Program-made: the position numbers and the translations under genes
Origin: Syntrophotaleaceae bacterium
GTDB lineage: Bacteria; Desulfobacterota; Desulfuromonadia; Desulfuromonadales; Syntrophotaleaceae
Direction: 5' to 3'
Assembly: GCA_041390365.1 (NCBI GenBank)
Contig: JAWKQB010000001.1
Location: forward strand, 1,240,001 to 1,304,000
Length of the DNA: 64,000 nucleotides
The notes under the pieces: model-generated
Told to the model about the DNA's origin: nothing
Database searches by the model: none
Seen by the model: only the letters and a program-made list of their open reading frames with translations
Part shown: one piece after another, positions 44,936 to 55,134 of the stretch
Numbering within the stretch: the stretch's first letter is position 1
How the letters are laid out: each line of letters begins with the position of its first letter

Positions 44936-45354
44936 GATCCAGGGCGCCTCTTTTCGGGATACTCGGTTGCGATGGCCAGTTTTTCAAATCCGGTCTCCTT
45001 GGCCATATCCATCAGGGCAACGACCTTGCCGTGTCTGGCCTCCTGATCGGCCAGCAGCAGAAAAGTCATTCTGCCGGCCCGCTCCCGGTAGCCGTCAAGC
45101 CTTCGCCGCAATTCGTCCTGGTCCACCTGCTCATCGCCGAGATAGATGTTTCCCTCCCGGGACAGATAGACCTTCACTTCTTCCGGTTCCTGTGTCCGCT
45201 GCTGACTGGTCGACTCCGGCAGCTTGATGGAAATACCGGGAGCTTCGACGAAGGTGGTGGAAATCATGAAAAAGATCAGCAGCAGAAAGACCACGTCCAC
45301 CATCGGAGTCAGGTCGATCCGCGGAGCTTCCCGCTTTTTTTTCATAAAGGACAT
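44932..45354 (-). CDS. ExbD/TolR-type proton-channel partner
   Basis: 140 residues. A short cytoplasmic N-terminus, then one transmembrane helix with LTPMVDVVFLLLIFFMIST, whose Asp is the proton-carrying residue, then a periplasmic domain from about residue 40. Family members form the stator with ExbB/TolQ and energise TonB or Tol systems. It begins three bases after the exbB-like stop and overlaps pfkA by four bases. Confidence 0.92.
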   Translation of the reverse strand: MSFMKKKREAPRIDLTPMVDVVFLLLIFFMISTTFVEAPGISIKLPESTSQQRTQEPEEVKVYLSREGNIYLGDEQVDQDELRRRLDGYRERAGRMTFLLLADQEARHGKVVALMDMAKETGFEKLAIATEYPEKRRPGS

Positions 45355-45357
45355 AAG

Positions 45358-45957
45358 TCAGTTCCCCAGCAGATCGACCAGACGCATCGACCTCTCTTCC
45401 ATCGCCAAGATCGTGCGGTCCAGCCGGCTCGTCAGGTATTTGTGCAGCAGGATGACCGGGATGGCCACGGAAAGGCCGGCCGCCGTGGTGATCAGCGCCT
45501 CTGAAATCCCCCCGCCAAGGGTTGCGGGGGTTCCCATGCCCTGGGTGGCTATCACAGTGAAAGCCCGGATCATACCGAGCACGGTGCCGAGAAGTCCAAG
45601 CAAGGGGGAAATGGTGGCGATGGTGCCGAGAAAACCGAGATACCTTTCGAAAGCAGCCGACTCACGCCCTCCGATCTCTTCGACCACGGTTTTGATCTGG
45701 TCCCTGCTGCGTCCGCTCGAACGCAAGGCCCCGAGCAAAATCCTGGCCAGGGGCGTTCCGACCCTTTGGCAGACGATGGTGGCCTCATCGATCTTCTGTT
45801 TCCGGACCAGGTCCTCCACTTCCGCAACCAGAACCGCATTGCCGCGAGTCATACGGAAAAAGGACCAGAGCCGTTCGAAAAAGATACCCAGGGCAAGCAC
45901 TGAACAGAGCAGTATCGGATACATCAGCGGCCCGCCCTTCAGAAAAATTTCCAGCAT
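45358..45957 (-). CDS. ExbB/TolQ/MotA-type proton-channel protein
   Basis: 199 residues with three transmembrane helices. The conserved LGFLGTIATISPLLGLLGTVLGMIRAF block and the following GISEALITTAAGLSVAIPVI block are the ExbB/TolQ core. It is the first gene of the operon exbB-exbD-pfkA. Whether it works with TonB or with Tol-Pal is unclear as neither is encoded in the window. Confidence 0.93.
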   Translation of the reverse strand: MLEIFLKGGPLMYPILLCSVLALGIFFERLWSFFRMTRGNAVLVAEVEDLVRKQKIDEATIVCQRVGTPLARILLGALRSSGRSRDQIKTVVEEIGGRESAAFERYLGFLGTIATISPLLGLLGTVLGMIRAFTVIATQGMGTPATLGGGISEALITTAAGLSVAIPVILLHKYLTSRLDRTILAMEERSMRLVDLLGN

Positions 45958-46111
45958 ATATCAACCCTTTCTATTGTTTTCCTGTCAGAATTGACTCCGC
46001 TCTTTTTCGCTGTTAGGGAAGCGGGAGCGAAATTTTGTCTTTGTCGTATTCGCCGTCGGACCCGTGCCAGAGATCACGATTACTGCTAGGGGTTGCAACA
46101 AAGAGTGACCC

Positions 46112-46630
46112 TCACCCCTTCGGGTCGTGTCCGCATGGGATCATTTCGGCAAAACACCGGCACAAGATGGCGTAGGTCTCTTCGAGGTGCTGTGGAATGA
46201 CCCGTACATCGGCAAAAACCGGCATGAAATTGGTATCTCCGGTCCAGCGCGGCACGAGGTGCATATGGAGATGATCAGCAATGCCGGCTCCGGCGATGCT
46301 CCCGAGATTGACGCCGATATTGAAGCCCTGGGGTCTGCTGCAATTGTGCAGCGCCTTTTTGGCTCTCACCAGCAGGCGATGCATTTCGAAAACCTCTTCC
46401 TCAGACAGGTCCTCGACGTCGCTGACATGCCGATAGGGTGCAATGAGCAGGTGCCCGTTGGTGTAGGGATACTTGTTCATCATGATAAAGGAAGAGCTCC
46501 CCCGACACAGGATCAGGCGTTTCTGGTCCTCGGCCTCCTTGCCGACGACACAGAAAACGCACCCGTCCTCGGTTTTCTCATCCTTGCACTGCAGATAGGT
46601 CATTCTCCAGGGAGCCCAAAGCTGCTTCAT
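46112..46630 (-). CDS. HIT-family nucleotide hydrolase/phosphorylase
   Basis: 172 residues. The N-terminus LWAPWRMTYLQ and a CVFC pair are followed by HLLIAPYRHVSDVEDL and the histidine-triad motif ADHLHMHLVPRW. This is the AP4A-phosphorylase-like subgroup of HIT proteins, which act on dinucleoside polyphosphates or adenylylated substrates. It is divergent from thrC, with 239 bases between the two starts. Confidence 0.9.
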   Translation of the reverse strand: MKQLWAPWRMTYLQCKDEKTEDGCVFCVVGKEAEDQKRLILCRGSSSFIMMNKYPYTNGHLLIAPYRHVSDVEDLSEEEVFEMHRLLVRAKKALHNCSRPQGFNIGVNLGSIAGAGIADHLHMHLVPRWTGDTNFMPVFADVRVIPQHLEETYAILCRCFAEMIPCGHDPKG

Positions 46631-46869
46631 AAATGTCCACTTTCCCGAGATGGCGGTTACCAGTAAGGATCACGGCCGGGCGGCGGCTCCGGCTGCCGGA
46701 ACCGGGGCATCCGACCGCCAATTTTTTCAAACGGCACTATTTAACCTTGGCCGCGACAGTCTGTCAATCGCTAACCCCGTCAGACCGAACAGTTCTTTCC
46801 TTTCGGCGGCTTAACTGCTATCATGCGCCGCGAATACTTCCGACCCCGAAAAGACAAGGAGACCCGATA

Positions 46870-48258
46870 ATGCGTTACGTCAGCACCCGAGGCCAGATCC
46901 AAGACATATCCTTCAAAGAGGCGGTGATGATGGGCCTGGCCGATGATGGCGGACTGCTCCTGCCCGAAACGATACCTCACCTGACTCCCGGGGATGTCGC
47001 GGCTCTCGGAAAAATGTCCTATCCCGAGCTGGCCTTCCGGATCATTTCCCTTTTCACCGAAGGGATCCCCGCTTCCGACCTGCAGACTCTGATCAAAAAG
47101 TCCTATGCGCCCTTCGATCATGCAGAAATCACTCCCGTCGTTCACCAGAACGGCATCTACATTCTGGAACTGTTTCACGGTCCAACCTTGGCCTTCAAGG
47201 ATGTCGCACTGCAGTTTCTCGGCAACCTTTTCGAGTATCTGCTGAAGGAACAGGGCCGGAAAATGAACATCCTCGGGGCCACTTCCGGGGATACGGGAAG
47301 CGCGGCCATCTACGGTGTCAGGGGGAAGGAGAATATCAATATTTTCATTCTTCATCCCCAAGGGAAAGTATCTCCGGTGCAGGAACTGCAGATGACCACT
47401 GTCACCGACCCCAACGTCTTCAACCTCGCCATCCGGGGAACCTTCGACGACGGACAGCGTATCGTCAAGGAAATTTTCGGCGACCTTGAATTCAAGGCAA
47501 AGATGTCGCTTGGAGCGATCAATTCCATCAACTGGGCTCGGGTTCTGGCCCAGATCGTTTACTACTTCTATGCCTGGGGCCGAGTCAATCGGGCGACTGA
47601 CTGCTCCGAGGTCTACTTTTCTGTACCAACCGGCAACTTCGGCGATATCTTCGCCGGATATATGGCCAAAAGGATGGGCCTGCCGATCCGCAAACTGATT
47701 CTGGCCACCAACGAAAACGACATTTTGGAGCGTTTCGTCAACAACGGCGACTATTCGATCTCCCAAGTGGTCCAGACCCTTGCGCCCTCCATGGATATTC
47801 AGCTCGCCAGCAACTTCGAGCGGTATCTCTACTATCTCTACGACAGGAACACGGCACGCGTCCGCGAGGCCATGGCTTGCTTTGCTCAAACCGGCCGCCT
47901 GAACTTTTCCGACGCAGAGCGGCAGCAGGTGGCCCTCGATTTTATCAGCGGTTCGGCCGATCGAGCCGAAATCACCGAAACCATCCGGACCTTTCATGCG
48001 GCAACCGGCTATGTCCTGGATCCTCATACAGCCGTCGGAGTCAAGGTCGGTAGGGAAAAATCGGGGGGTGAATGCCCCCTGGTCGCCCTTGCCACCGCCC
48101 ACCCTGCCAAATTCGGCGAAGCCGTAGAGGAGGCCACCGGGTCCCTGCCTCCCCTGCCCGAGGTTTTCCGGGACATCGACCGCAAGGAGCGCCGCTGCGA
48201 GGTGATCGACGCCGATACCGCTTCCGTGAGGGAGTATCTGGCGCGCCACGGAATTTGA
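46870..48258 (+). CDS. thrC: Threonine synthase
   Basis: 462 residues from ATG 46870 (AAGGAGA upstream); longer in-frame extensions are not conserved. MRYVSTRGQ at the start is typical of the long (yeast/E. coli-like) threonine synthase class. The PLP lysine is in GPTLAFKDVALQF and the phosphate-binding loop is GATSGDTGSAA. SVPTGNFGDIFAG is the second cofactor loop. It converts O-phosphohomoserine to threonine. It is not next to hom or thrB; the apgM-like gene in this window is the only homoserine-kinase candidate seen. Confidence 0.94.
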   Translation: MRYVSTRGQIQDISFKEAVMMGLADDGGLLLPETIPHLTPGDVAALGKMSYPELAFRIISLFTEGIPASDLQTLIKKSYAPFDHAEITPVVHQNGIYILELFHGPTLAFKDVALQFLGNLFEYLLKEQGRKMNILGATSGDTGSAAIYGVRGKENINIFILHPQGKVSPVQELQMTTVTDPNVFNLAIRGTFDDGQRIVKEIFGDLEFKAKMSLGAINSINWARVLAQIVYYFYAWGRVNRATDCSEVYFSVPTGNFGDIFAGYMAKRMGLPIRKLILATNENDILERFVNNGDYSISQVVQTLAPSMDIQLASNFERYLYYLYDRNTARVREAMACFAQTGRLNFSDAERQQVALDFISGSADRAEITETIRTFHAATGYVLDPHTAVGVKVGREKSGGECPLVALATAHPAKFGEAVEEATGSLPPLPEVFRDIDRKERRCEVIDADTASVREYLARHGI

Positions 48259-48263
48259 CATCG

Positions 48264-48295
48264 AACCCCGAGTACGCGTACTCGTACTCGGGGTT
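48264..48295 (+). terminator. Inverted repeat after thrC, possible terminator
   Basis: AACCCCGAGTAC pairs with GTACTCGGGGTT around eight bases, beginning six bases after the thrC stop. It is followed by only three T residues, so termination may be weak; a stronger hairpin follows at 48360. Confidence 0.55.
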
Positions 48296-48359
48296 TACCA
48301 GACATTTCTCAAGCAAAAGAGTACCGTTCCTTCGGAACTGAGTACGAGTGAGAATTACG

Positions 48360-48395
48360 AAAAAAGGCCTCCGTGAAAGCGGAGGCCTTTTCTTT
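48360..48395. terminator. Bidirectional intrinsic terminator between thrC and glnA
   Basis: AAAAGGCCTCCG pairs with CGGAGGCCTTTT around TGAAAG and is flanked by A-rich and T-rich runs on both sides. It lies between the convergent stops of thrC and glnA and should end both transcripts. Confidence 0.9.
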
Positions 48396-48416
48396 TAACC
48401 AGATGCTGAAACCGAA

Positions 48417-49826
<1,410 letters not shown>

Positions 49827-49914
49827 TTTTGCTGCTCCTTTTATGAGTTTGCATTAGCAGTTTTCGAGTCGGACACCGACCGGAAACTTTTTTCTCCAAC
49901 ATCATCCATCGGAC

Positions 49915-50253
49915 CTACAGTGCATCCTCTCCGGATTCGCCAGTCCGTATGCGAATGACCTCCTCAACGGAGGTGACGAAGATCTTGCCGTCACCGATCC
50001 GTCCGGTACGGGCAGCCTCAGCGATTGTTTCAATGACCTTGGCCACCATGTCATCCTTGACGATGATTTCCATTTTGATCTTGGGTATGAAATCGACGAC
50101 ATATTCGGCACCGCGGTAAAGCTCGGTGTGCCCCTTCTGCCGGCCGAAGCCCTTGACTTCGCTGACAGTAATACCCTGAATGCCGATTTCGTTCAAAGCT
50201 TCCTTAACCTCATCAAGCTTGAAAGGCTTGATAATGGCCTCAACTTTTTTCAT
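49915..50253 (-). CDS. glnB: Nitrogen regulatory protein PII
   Basis: 112 residues from ATG 50253, with GGAGGT upstream (the ten-codon longer frame lacks a good site). MKKVEAIIKPFKLDEVKEAL starts the PII fold. The T-loop has GRQKGHTELYRGAEYVVDF, with the Tyr51 uridylylation site, and the C-terminal signature GRIGDGKIFVTSVEEVIRIRTGE is complete. It integrates 2-oxoglutarate, ATP/ADP and the GlnD signal. GlnD, its modifying enzyme, is encoded 14 kb away in the window. Confidence 0.96.
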   Translation of the reverse strand: MKKVEAIIKPFKLDEVKEALNEIGIQGITVSEVKGFGRQKGHTELYRGAEYVVDFIPKIKMEIIVKDDMVAKVIETIAEAARTGRIGDGKIFVTSVEEVIRIRTGESGEDAL

Positions 50254-50377
50254 CTGTTTTTTACCTCCGGAAATATTGGGCACAGTATTGTTTTGGACGA
50301 AAAGGCTGCCTGCGCGGATAATCGTCGCCTGGATCCTTTATCTAGGTGTTCGTTTGCGAGACAATGCCCTGTCCTTC

Positions 50378-50393
50378 AGCAATTCCCCTGCCA
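50378..50393 (-). promoter_or_regulatory. Sigma-54 (RpoN) -24/-12 promoter of glnB-glnA
   Basis: The minus strand reads TGGCAGGGGAATTGCT, with the invariant GG and GC pairs at the correct spacing. It lies about 125 bases upstream of the glnB start. Sigma-54 control of glnBA under nitrogen limitation is well known. The rest of 50254-50622 has no gene. Confidence 0.75.
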
Positions 50394-50622
50394 AAAACTC
50401 TGCCATCACAATAAAAACGGGAAGGTGGTCATTTATAAAAGGTTTTTTCGGCTCGAGGAATAATCGGAAAAGGGTTGGAAAATCACCAGAAGCCAAATTC
50501 GCCCATTTATTGGGCAACCGAAAGCCCGCTTGTCTATATTTTATTCATTCAGGTTTTCGGTTCCCCATGGCGAAGCCTTGAGTGCCATAGCCCCCTGTCG
50601 GTTGCCACAGAAAAAAGCATTG

Positions 50623-51150
50623 TTACATTTCCGTTACACTCAAAAAGGATTCGATCCTGGAAAACCGGGCCCATTCGTCCTCGAAATTTGGAGTAAAAAA
50701 TGCCTTCCCCAAATGTTCCTCGATATCCTGCCGTGAAAAAAACCTGACCTGATCGATTTCCCCCGGTTCAGGATACACCTCTCCGTCATGTCGAACGAGA
50801 TAGGTCGCGATATTTTCCGATTCGAAATCATTGCGCATCTTGTAGGCATAAAGAAAGATCGGGTCGGCCACCGAAATGCCGAGCTCCTCCCGCATTTCCC
50901 TGATGGCGCCGCAGCGGTAGCTCTCACCGGGATTGAGATGGCCCCCGACGCTGGTATCCCAGCGGCCCGGCTGCACGTCCTTGGTCATTGATCGTTTTTG
51001 CAGCAGCACCTCACCCCGCGAATTAAGGACCAGCACATGGGCGACCCGGTGGATCAAATCCGGGTTGCCGTGACAGAGCGAACGGTGCGCCTGGCCGATG
51101 ATCCGATCCTGTTCGTCAACAATATCGAAAACTTCCCCCGTATTGACCAT
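50623..51150 (-). CDS. NUDIX hydrolase (YfcD/IPP-isomerase-like)
   Basis: 175 residues. The Nudix box GGHLNPGESYRCGAIREMREELGI is complete (G-x5-E-x7-REUxEExGU). The N-terminus MVNTGEVFDIVDEQDRIIG and the HRVAHVLVLN segment resemble the YfcD-like subgroup related to isopentenyl-diphosphate isomerase. It should hydrolyse a nucleoside-diphosphate-linked compound. It starts four bases after the stop of the DUF2148 gene and is probably co-transcribed. Confidence 0.9.
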   Translation of the reverse strand: MVNTGEVFDIVDEQDRIIGQAHRSLCHGNPDLIHRVAHVLVLNSRGEVLLQKRSMTKDVQPGRWDTSVGGHLNPGESYRCGAIREMREELGISVADPIFLYAYKMRNDFESENIATYLVRHDGEVYPEPGEIDQVRFFSRQDIEEHLGKAFFTPNFEDEWARFSRIESFLSVTEM

Positions 51151-51154
51151 GCGG

Positions 51155-51685
51155 CTACTTTCTGTCGAAAAAGGGATTTTTTCCGCTTACCGAAAGGGGG
51201 ATGCCGTAGGCGAGCTTCACGTCTTCACCCAACATGCCCATTTCAAGAGCAGCCTTGCCGGCCGAGTACATGATCCGGTTATCCAGTCTCAGGTCGGCGG
51301 CGCGACTGACTGCGGAACCGATGGCAATGCCCAGATCCCCGCTGTTGAAGGAGCAGACACCTCCTGCGGCAAGCAGGGAGCTGCAATCGGGAAAACCGCA
51401 AAATCCGCAATGGGGCAGCCCTAGAGGCTCGATGCGGCTGCCGATCAGCACCACGAGGTCGATCCCTTCCACGTTGCCCGCGTCCCTTTCGAAAAAGGCC
51501 ACTCCATCCCGGCGGGAAATCTCCCGCATCCTGGCCGCCAGCAACTCTTTTTCTTTCCCTGTGACAACAGCCGTAACCAGCAGATCCTTCCCTCTGGCTT
51601 TGGGAGCCGTTCGGGCAGCGGCGCATATCTGTTCCGCGGCGTGGAAAAGAAAATCAGTGGTTTTCTCAGGTTCGTGCTTGAGCAT
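51155..51685 (-). CDS. DUF2148 ferredoxin-domain protein
   Basis: 176 residues from ATG 51685 (GAGAG upstream); a 23-codon longer frame is not conserved in style. The Cys motif CGFCGFPDC near the centre, with a further Cys later in GVCSFNSGDLGIAIG, is the cluster-binding signature of the DUF2148 family, common in anaerobes. A redox or electron-transfer role is inferred. No partner oxidoreductase is adjacent. Confidence 0.82.
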   Translation of the reverse strand: MLKHEPEKTTDFLFHAAEQICAAARTAPKARGKDLLVTAVVTGKEKELLAARMREISRRDGVAFFERDAGNVEGIDLVVLIGSRIEPLGLPHCGFCGFPDCSSLLAAGGVCSFNSGDLGIAIGSAVSRAADLRLDNRIMYSAGKAALEMGMLGEDVKLAYGIPLSVSGKNPFFDRK

Positions 51686-51855
51686 CGGCCGCTCTCTTTG
51701 GCAAAACAGGTTTTGGAGTGTGAAAACCTGAACTTGAAAAGCGTTACATCGCATATTTGCAAAGCCGCGGAGCGACTATTACAACACGAATCGATCGACG
51801 GCTCCCTTATACTCCGTCTGTAAAAGGGGATCAAGTATTAATACCGATACGGGTT

Positions 51856-53223
51856 TTATTCAAGGCTGGAAAAGCCGGAATTCAGCTGGTTGGAGAGGAA
51901 TCGACGAACCCTTGTCTGCAGGGAACCGGGAGGGACTTCGCGGAATTCGTAGGTGACCTGCACCAGTGGCTTGGAAAGCTTCAGCAGGGGAGCCAGATCC
52001 ACCGGGGTGGCGGAAAGGATCAGGTCGCACTCGACTCTTTCCAGGGTCCGGCGCAGGTCTTCCCGTTGCTCGTCGCTGTAGCCCATGGCCGGAATCACCC
52101 GCGCGAGGTGCGGGTAGTTCCGATAGAGTTTCTGCAGGCTGCCGACGGCGTATGGTCTCGGATCGACGATTTCCGCCACTCCGTTTTCCCTGGCCGCGAT
52201 GATCCCGGCGCCATAGGACATATCGCCATGAGTGAGGGTCGGTCCGTCTTCGATAACCACCACCCGTTTGCCGCGCAGAACTTCCCGGTCGGCAATGTGC
52301 ACTTCGAGTTTCCCGTAAAGGATCCCCGCTTCCGGATTGAAGGACCGGATATTTTCCTCGACCGTTTCCAGAGCTTTCTCTTCCGCCTGATCCACCTTGC
52401 TGATAATCACGGCGTCGGCCCTGACAAGATTCACCAGTCCGGGGAAATAGGTGCGTTCATCTCCCGGCCGGAGAGGATCGGCCAGCACCAGCTCGAGGTC
52501 GGGACGGAAAAACGGAACGTCGTTGTTGCCGCCATCCCAGATCAGCAGGTCACCTTCCTGCTCCGCCAGGGGGAGGATTTCGCCGTAGTCCACTCCGGCG
52601 AACAGCGGTACCCCCAGTCGGATAAGTGGATCGAATTCCTCCCTCTCCTCCAGGGTGCATTCATACCGATCGAGATCCTCCAGAGAGGTGAATCTTTCCA
52701 CCCCCCGAATACCCAGTCTTCCATAGGCCATGGGGTGACGCACAACAACAGGCCGACGGCCCTCCTCGAGCAGCAGCCGACAGAGAAAACGGGTGACCGG
52801 ACTCTTGCCGCAACCCGTCCTCACCGCACCTACTGAAATAACCGGCAGAGAAGCCTGCAGCATGGTCCGCTCGCTGGAAACCAGGCGGAAATCTGCCCCC
52901 AGGGCAACCGCAGTGGAAGCAATCTCCATGATCCGCTGGTGCGAAACGTCGCTGTAGGAAAAAACAACCTCCTCGACGTGGAGCCGATGTATCAGCTGTC
53001 CGAGTTGTTGCTCCCCGAGAACCGGGATTCCATCGGGATAATATCGTCCGGCCAAAGACGGCGGGTAGAGGCGATTTTCCTGAAAAGGGATCTGAGTGGC
53101 GGTGAAGGCAACCACTTCGATGTCGTTACGATGCCGGAAGAGCACATTGAAATTGTGAAAATCACGCCCTCCGGCACCCATCACAAGGACCCGTCGGCGG
53201 CTGGTATCAGAAGGGTGGCTCAC
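51856..53223 (-). CDS. Cyclic 2,3-diphosphoglycerate synthetase-like P-loop protein
   Basis: 455 residues. The N-terminus RRRVLVMGAGGRDFHNFNVLF and the central P-loop GAVRTGCGKSP match the archaeal cyclic 2,3-diphosphoglycerate synthetase family; DGGNNDVPFFRPDLE and VIISKVDQAEE resemble GTPase-type switch and base-recognition elements. Bacterial members have no proven role. It follows the aldehyde dehydrogenase gene by 11 bases on the same strand, suggesting a common function or at least a common transcript. Confidence 0.8.
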   Translation of the reverse strand: MSHPSDTSRRRVLVMGAGGRDFHNFNVLFRHRNDIEVVAFTATQIPFQENRLYPPSLAGRYYPDGIPVLGEQQLGQLIHRLHVEEVVFSYSDVSHQRIMEIASTAVALGADFRLVSSERTMLQASLPVISVGAVRTGCGKSPVTRFLCRLLLEEGRRPVVVRHPMAYGRLGIRGVERFTSLEDLDRYECTLEEREEFDPLIRLGVPLFAGVDYGEILPLAEQEGDLLIWDGGNNDVPFFRPDLELVLADPLRPGDERTYFPGLVNLVRADAVIISKVDQAEEKALETVEENIRSFNPEAGILYGKLEVHIADREVLRGKRVVVIEDGPTLTHGDMSYGAGIIAARENGVAEIVDPRPYAVGSLQKLYRNYPHLARVIPAMGYSDEQREDLRRTLERVECDLILSATPVDLAPLLKLSKPLVQVTYEFREVPPGSLQTRVRRFLSNQLNSGFSSLE

Positions 53224-53234
53224 GCTTGGGTCTC

Positions 53235-54725
53235 CTACTCCACATCGATCTGCGCTTTCTGCAGTCGTCCACTGAAATCACGGTATATGACCTTGATCCG
53301 TGAATAGAAATCGAGAGCCCCCATGCGACCACCGGCTTCCGGATGTCCGGACCCCGAGTGTTTGAAGCCGCCGAAAGGAAGCTGGATTTCCGCACCGATC
53401 GTGCTGGCGTTTATATAAACGAGACCGGACTCGATATCGCTTTCGGCCCTTGCCGCAAGCTGAGCATTGGAGGTGTAGATGGCGGCGGAAAGACCGAATC
53501 GGGTCTGATTGACGATTTCGACCCCCTCCTCATAGGAGGAACACCGCATGACGGCGACCACCGGACCGAAGATCTCCTCCTGGGCGATCCGCATGTTGGG
53601 CAGTACACCGCTGAAAACGGTCGGTTCCATGAAATAGCCATCGACCAGGGGTCCATTGACGGCGCGCCGGCCACCGCAGTTCAATGTCGCCCCTTCCTCC
53701 TGACCGCTGCGGATGTAATCCAGCACCTTATTCACCGCTTTTTCGTTGATCAGCGGGCCCACGTCCGTTTCCTTTTTCAGGCCGTCGCCGAGTTTCAGAT
53801 TTTGGGCCGCCGCCACCAGACGATCGAGGAAGCTGTCGTAGATTTTGTTGTGAACCACCACGCGGCTGGCGGCCGTGCATCGCTGACCGGCGGTACCGAA
53901 TGCACCCCACAAAACGCCGGGAATGGCCAGGTCGAGGTCGCCGTCATCCATGATGAGAATCGCATTCTTGCCGCCCATTTCCACTGCAATCGGGCGGTGC
54001 AGGGCCGTCACCCTGCTTTCGAGTTCTTCCCCCACCGGGCAGGACCCCGTAAAGGAGACGCCGTTGACGCCGGGGTGCAGGGCCAGATAGTTGCCGACAT
54101 CCTCCCCCCTCCCCATGACCAGGTTCAAGACACCGTTCGGCAGTCCGGACTCCTCGAGGATTTCAACCAGGCGGGTCGCACAGAAGGGTGTATCGGAAGA
54201 AGGTTTGAAGACCGCGGTATTGCCGCAGATCAGAGCGGCGAAAATTTTCCAGACCGGAATCGCGACAGGGAAATTCCAGGGGGTGATAAGAGCAAAAACA
54301 CCGTGGGGTACGCGAACCGACTTGGCATCCTTGTCGACCAGTTCGCTGGGCACGGTTTCACCGACAAGTCGTCTTCCCTCCCCGGCCATGTAATACGCCA
54401 TGTCGACGGCTTCCTGGATGTCACCCAGCCCCTCCGGGAGCACCTTTCCCATCTCCCGGGTCACCGTCTTGCCCAACTCGGCCTTGTGCCGAAGAAGTAA
54501 CTCCCCTGCCCGAAACAGAATTTCTCCCCTGCGGGGGGCGGGCATCCTGCGCCAGGCCGGATAGGCCTTTTGCGCAGCGCTCACGGCCCGGTCCACATCC
54601 TCTCTGCCTGAGAGCGGATATCGGGCGATGACTTCCTTGAATTTTGCCGGATTGATGCTTTCCGTATAATTGCCGGTCGCAGGGGGAATCCACTGACCGT
54701 CGATGTAATTGCATATCTTTGCCAT
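53235..54725 (-). CDS. NAD(P)-dependent aldehyde dehydrogenase
   Basis: 496 residues, standard ALDH length. The cofactor region has LITPWNFPVAIPVWKIF and KPSSDTPFCA, the general base Glu is in VEMGGKNAILI, and the nucleophile Cys is in GTAGQRCTAASR. FGPVVAVMR and PFGGFKHSGSG are also conserved. The substrate cannot be fixed; the sequence style is close to succinate- or 2-oxoglutarate-semialdehyde-type enzymes. It is the first gene before the cyclic-DPG-synthetase-like gene. Confidence 0.92.
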   Translation of the reverse strand: MAKICNYIDGQWIPPATGNYTESINPAKFKEVIARYPLSGREDVDRAVSAAQKAYPAWRRMPAPRRGEILFRAGELLLRHKAELGKTVTREMGKVLPEGLGDIQEAVDMAYYMAGEGRRLVGETVPSELVDKDAKSVRVPHGVFALITPWNFPVAIPVWKIFAALICGNTAVFKPSSDTPFCATRLVEILEESGLPNGVLNLVMGRGEDVGNYLALHPGVNGVSFTGSCPVGEELESRVTALHRPIAVEMGGKNAILIMDDGDLDLAIPGVLWGAFGTAGQRCTAASRVVVHNKIYDSFLDRLVAAAQNLKLGDGLKKETDVGPLINEKAVNKVLDYIRSGQEEGATLNCGGRRAVNGPLVDGYFMEPTVFSGVLPNMRIAQEEIFGPVVAVMRCSSYEEGVEIVNQTRFGLSAAIYTSNAQLAARAESDIESGLVYINASTIGAEIQLPFGGFKHSGSGHPEAGGRMGALDFYSRIKVIYRDFSGRLQKAQIDVE

Positions 54726-54958
54726 GATCGCCTCCTTTAATAATCAGCATAGCAAACTGGCAAGTTATGGCAAACTCGGGTCCTCTGGGGACTTCTCTGC
54801 GAGCAGACAGCGGTATTTCCAGGAAAGAAAAGACCCCGGATTTGCTAAAATCTATGGGACCCGCCCCAGATGTGCCCGATTGCTTTAAATTTTACAAGGT
54901 ATTATAGTCGATTTTCGTCCGAACCGATCAAAACAGGAAGATTCCCAGGAAAACGGAA

Positions 54959-54977
54959 CTATAACCCAAACAAAGGT
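54959..54977 (+). repeat. Left terminal inverted repeat of the IS1595-type element
   Basis: CTATAACCCAAACAAAGGT here matches the reverse complement of 56029-56047 at 18 of 19 positions. It bounds the transposase remnant on its 3' side. No clear target duplication is visible next to the ends. Confidence 0.75.
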
Positions 54978-55134
54978 ATGGCCCCTGGAAGAAGGCGAAT
55001 ACCGGAATTTTTGGTTCTGCGGATCTGACAACTCGGGGCAAACCGTAACAGCGCCTTGAACTGCTCAAGGAGAGGCAAAGGCTTCATCACCGTTTGAATA
55101 CGGCCCCGGTTTTTCCCGCGTTGAATGGTTTTTG

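Noticed and set aside
55030..55085. GGGGCAAACC...GGCAAAGGC string in the IS remnant resembling GEMM
   Set aside because: Spacing and the GACGCAAAGCC box are wrong and no closing stem forms.
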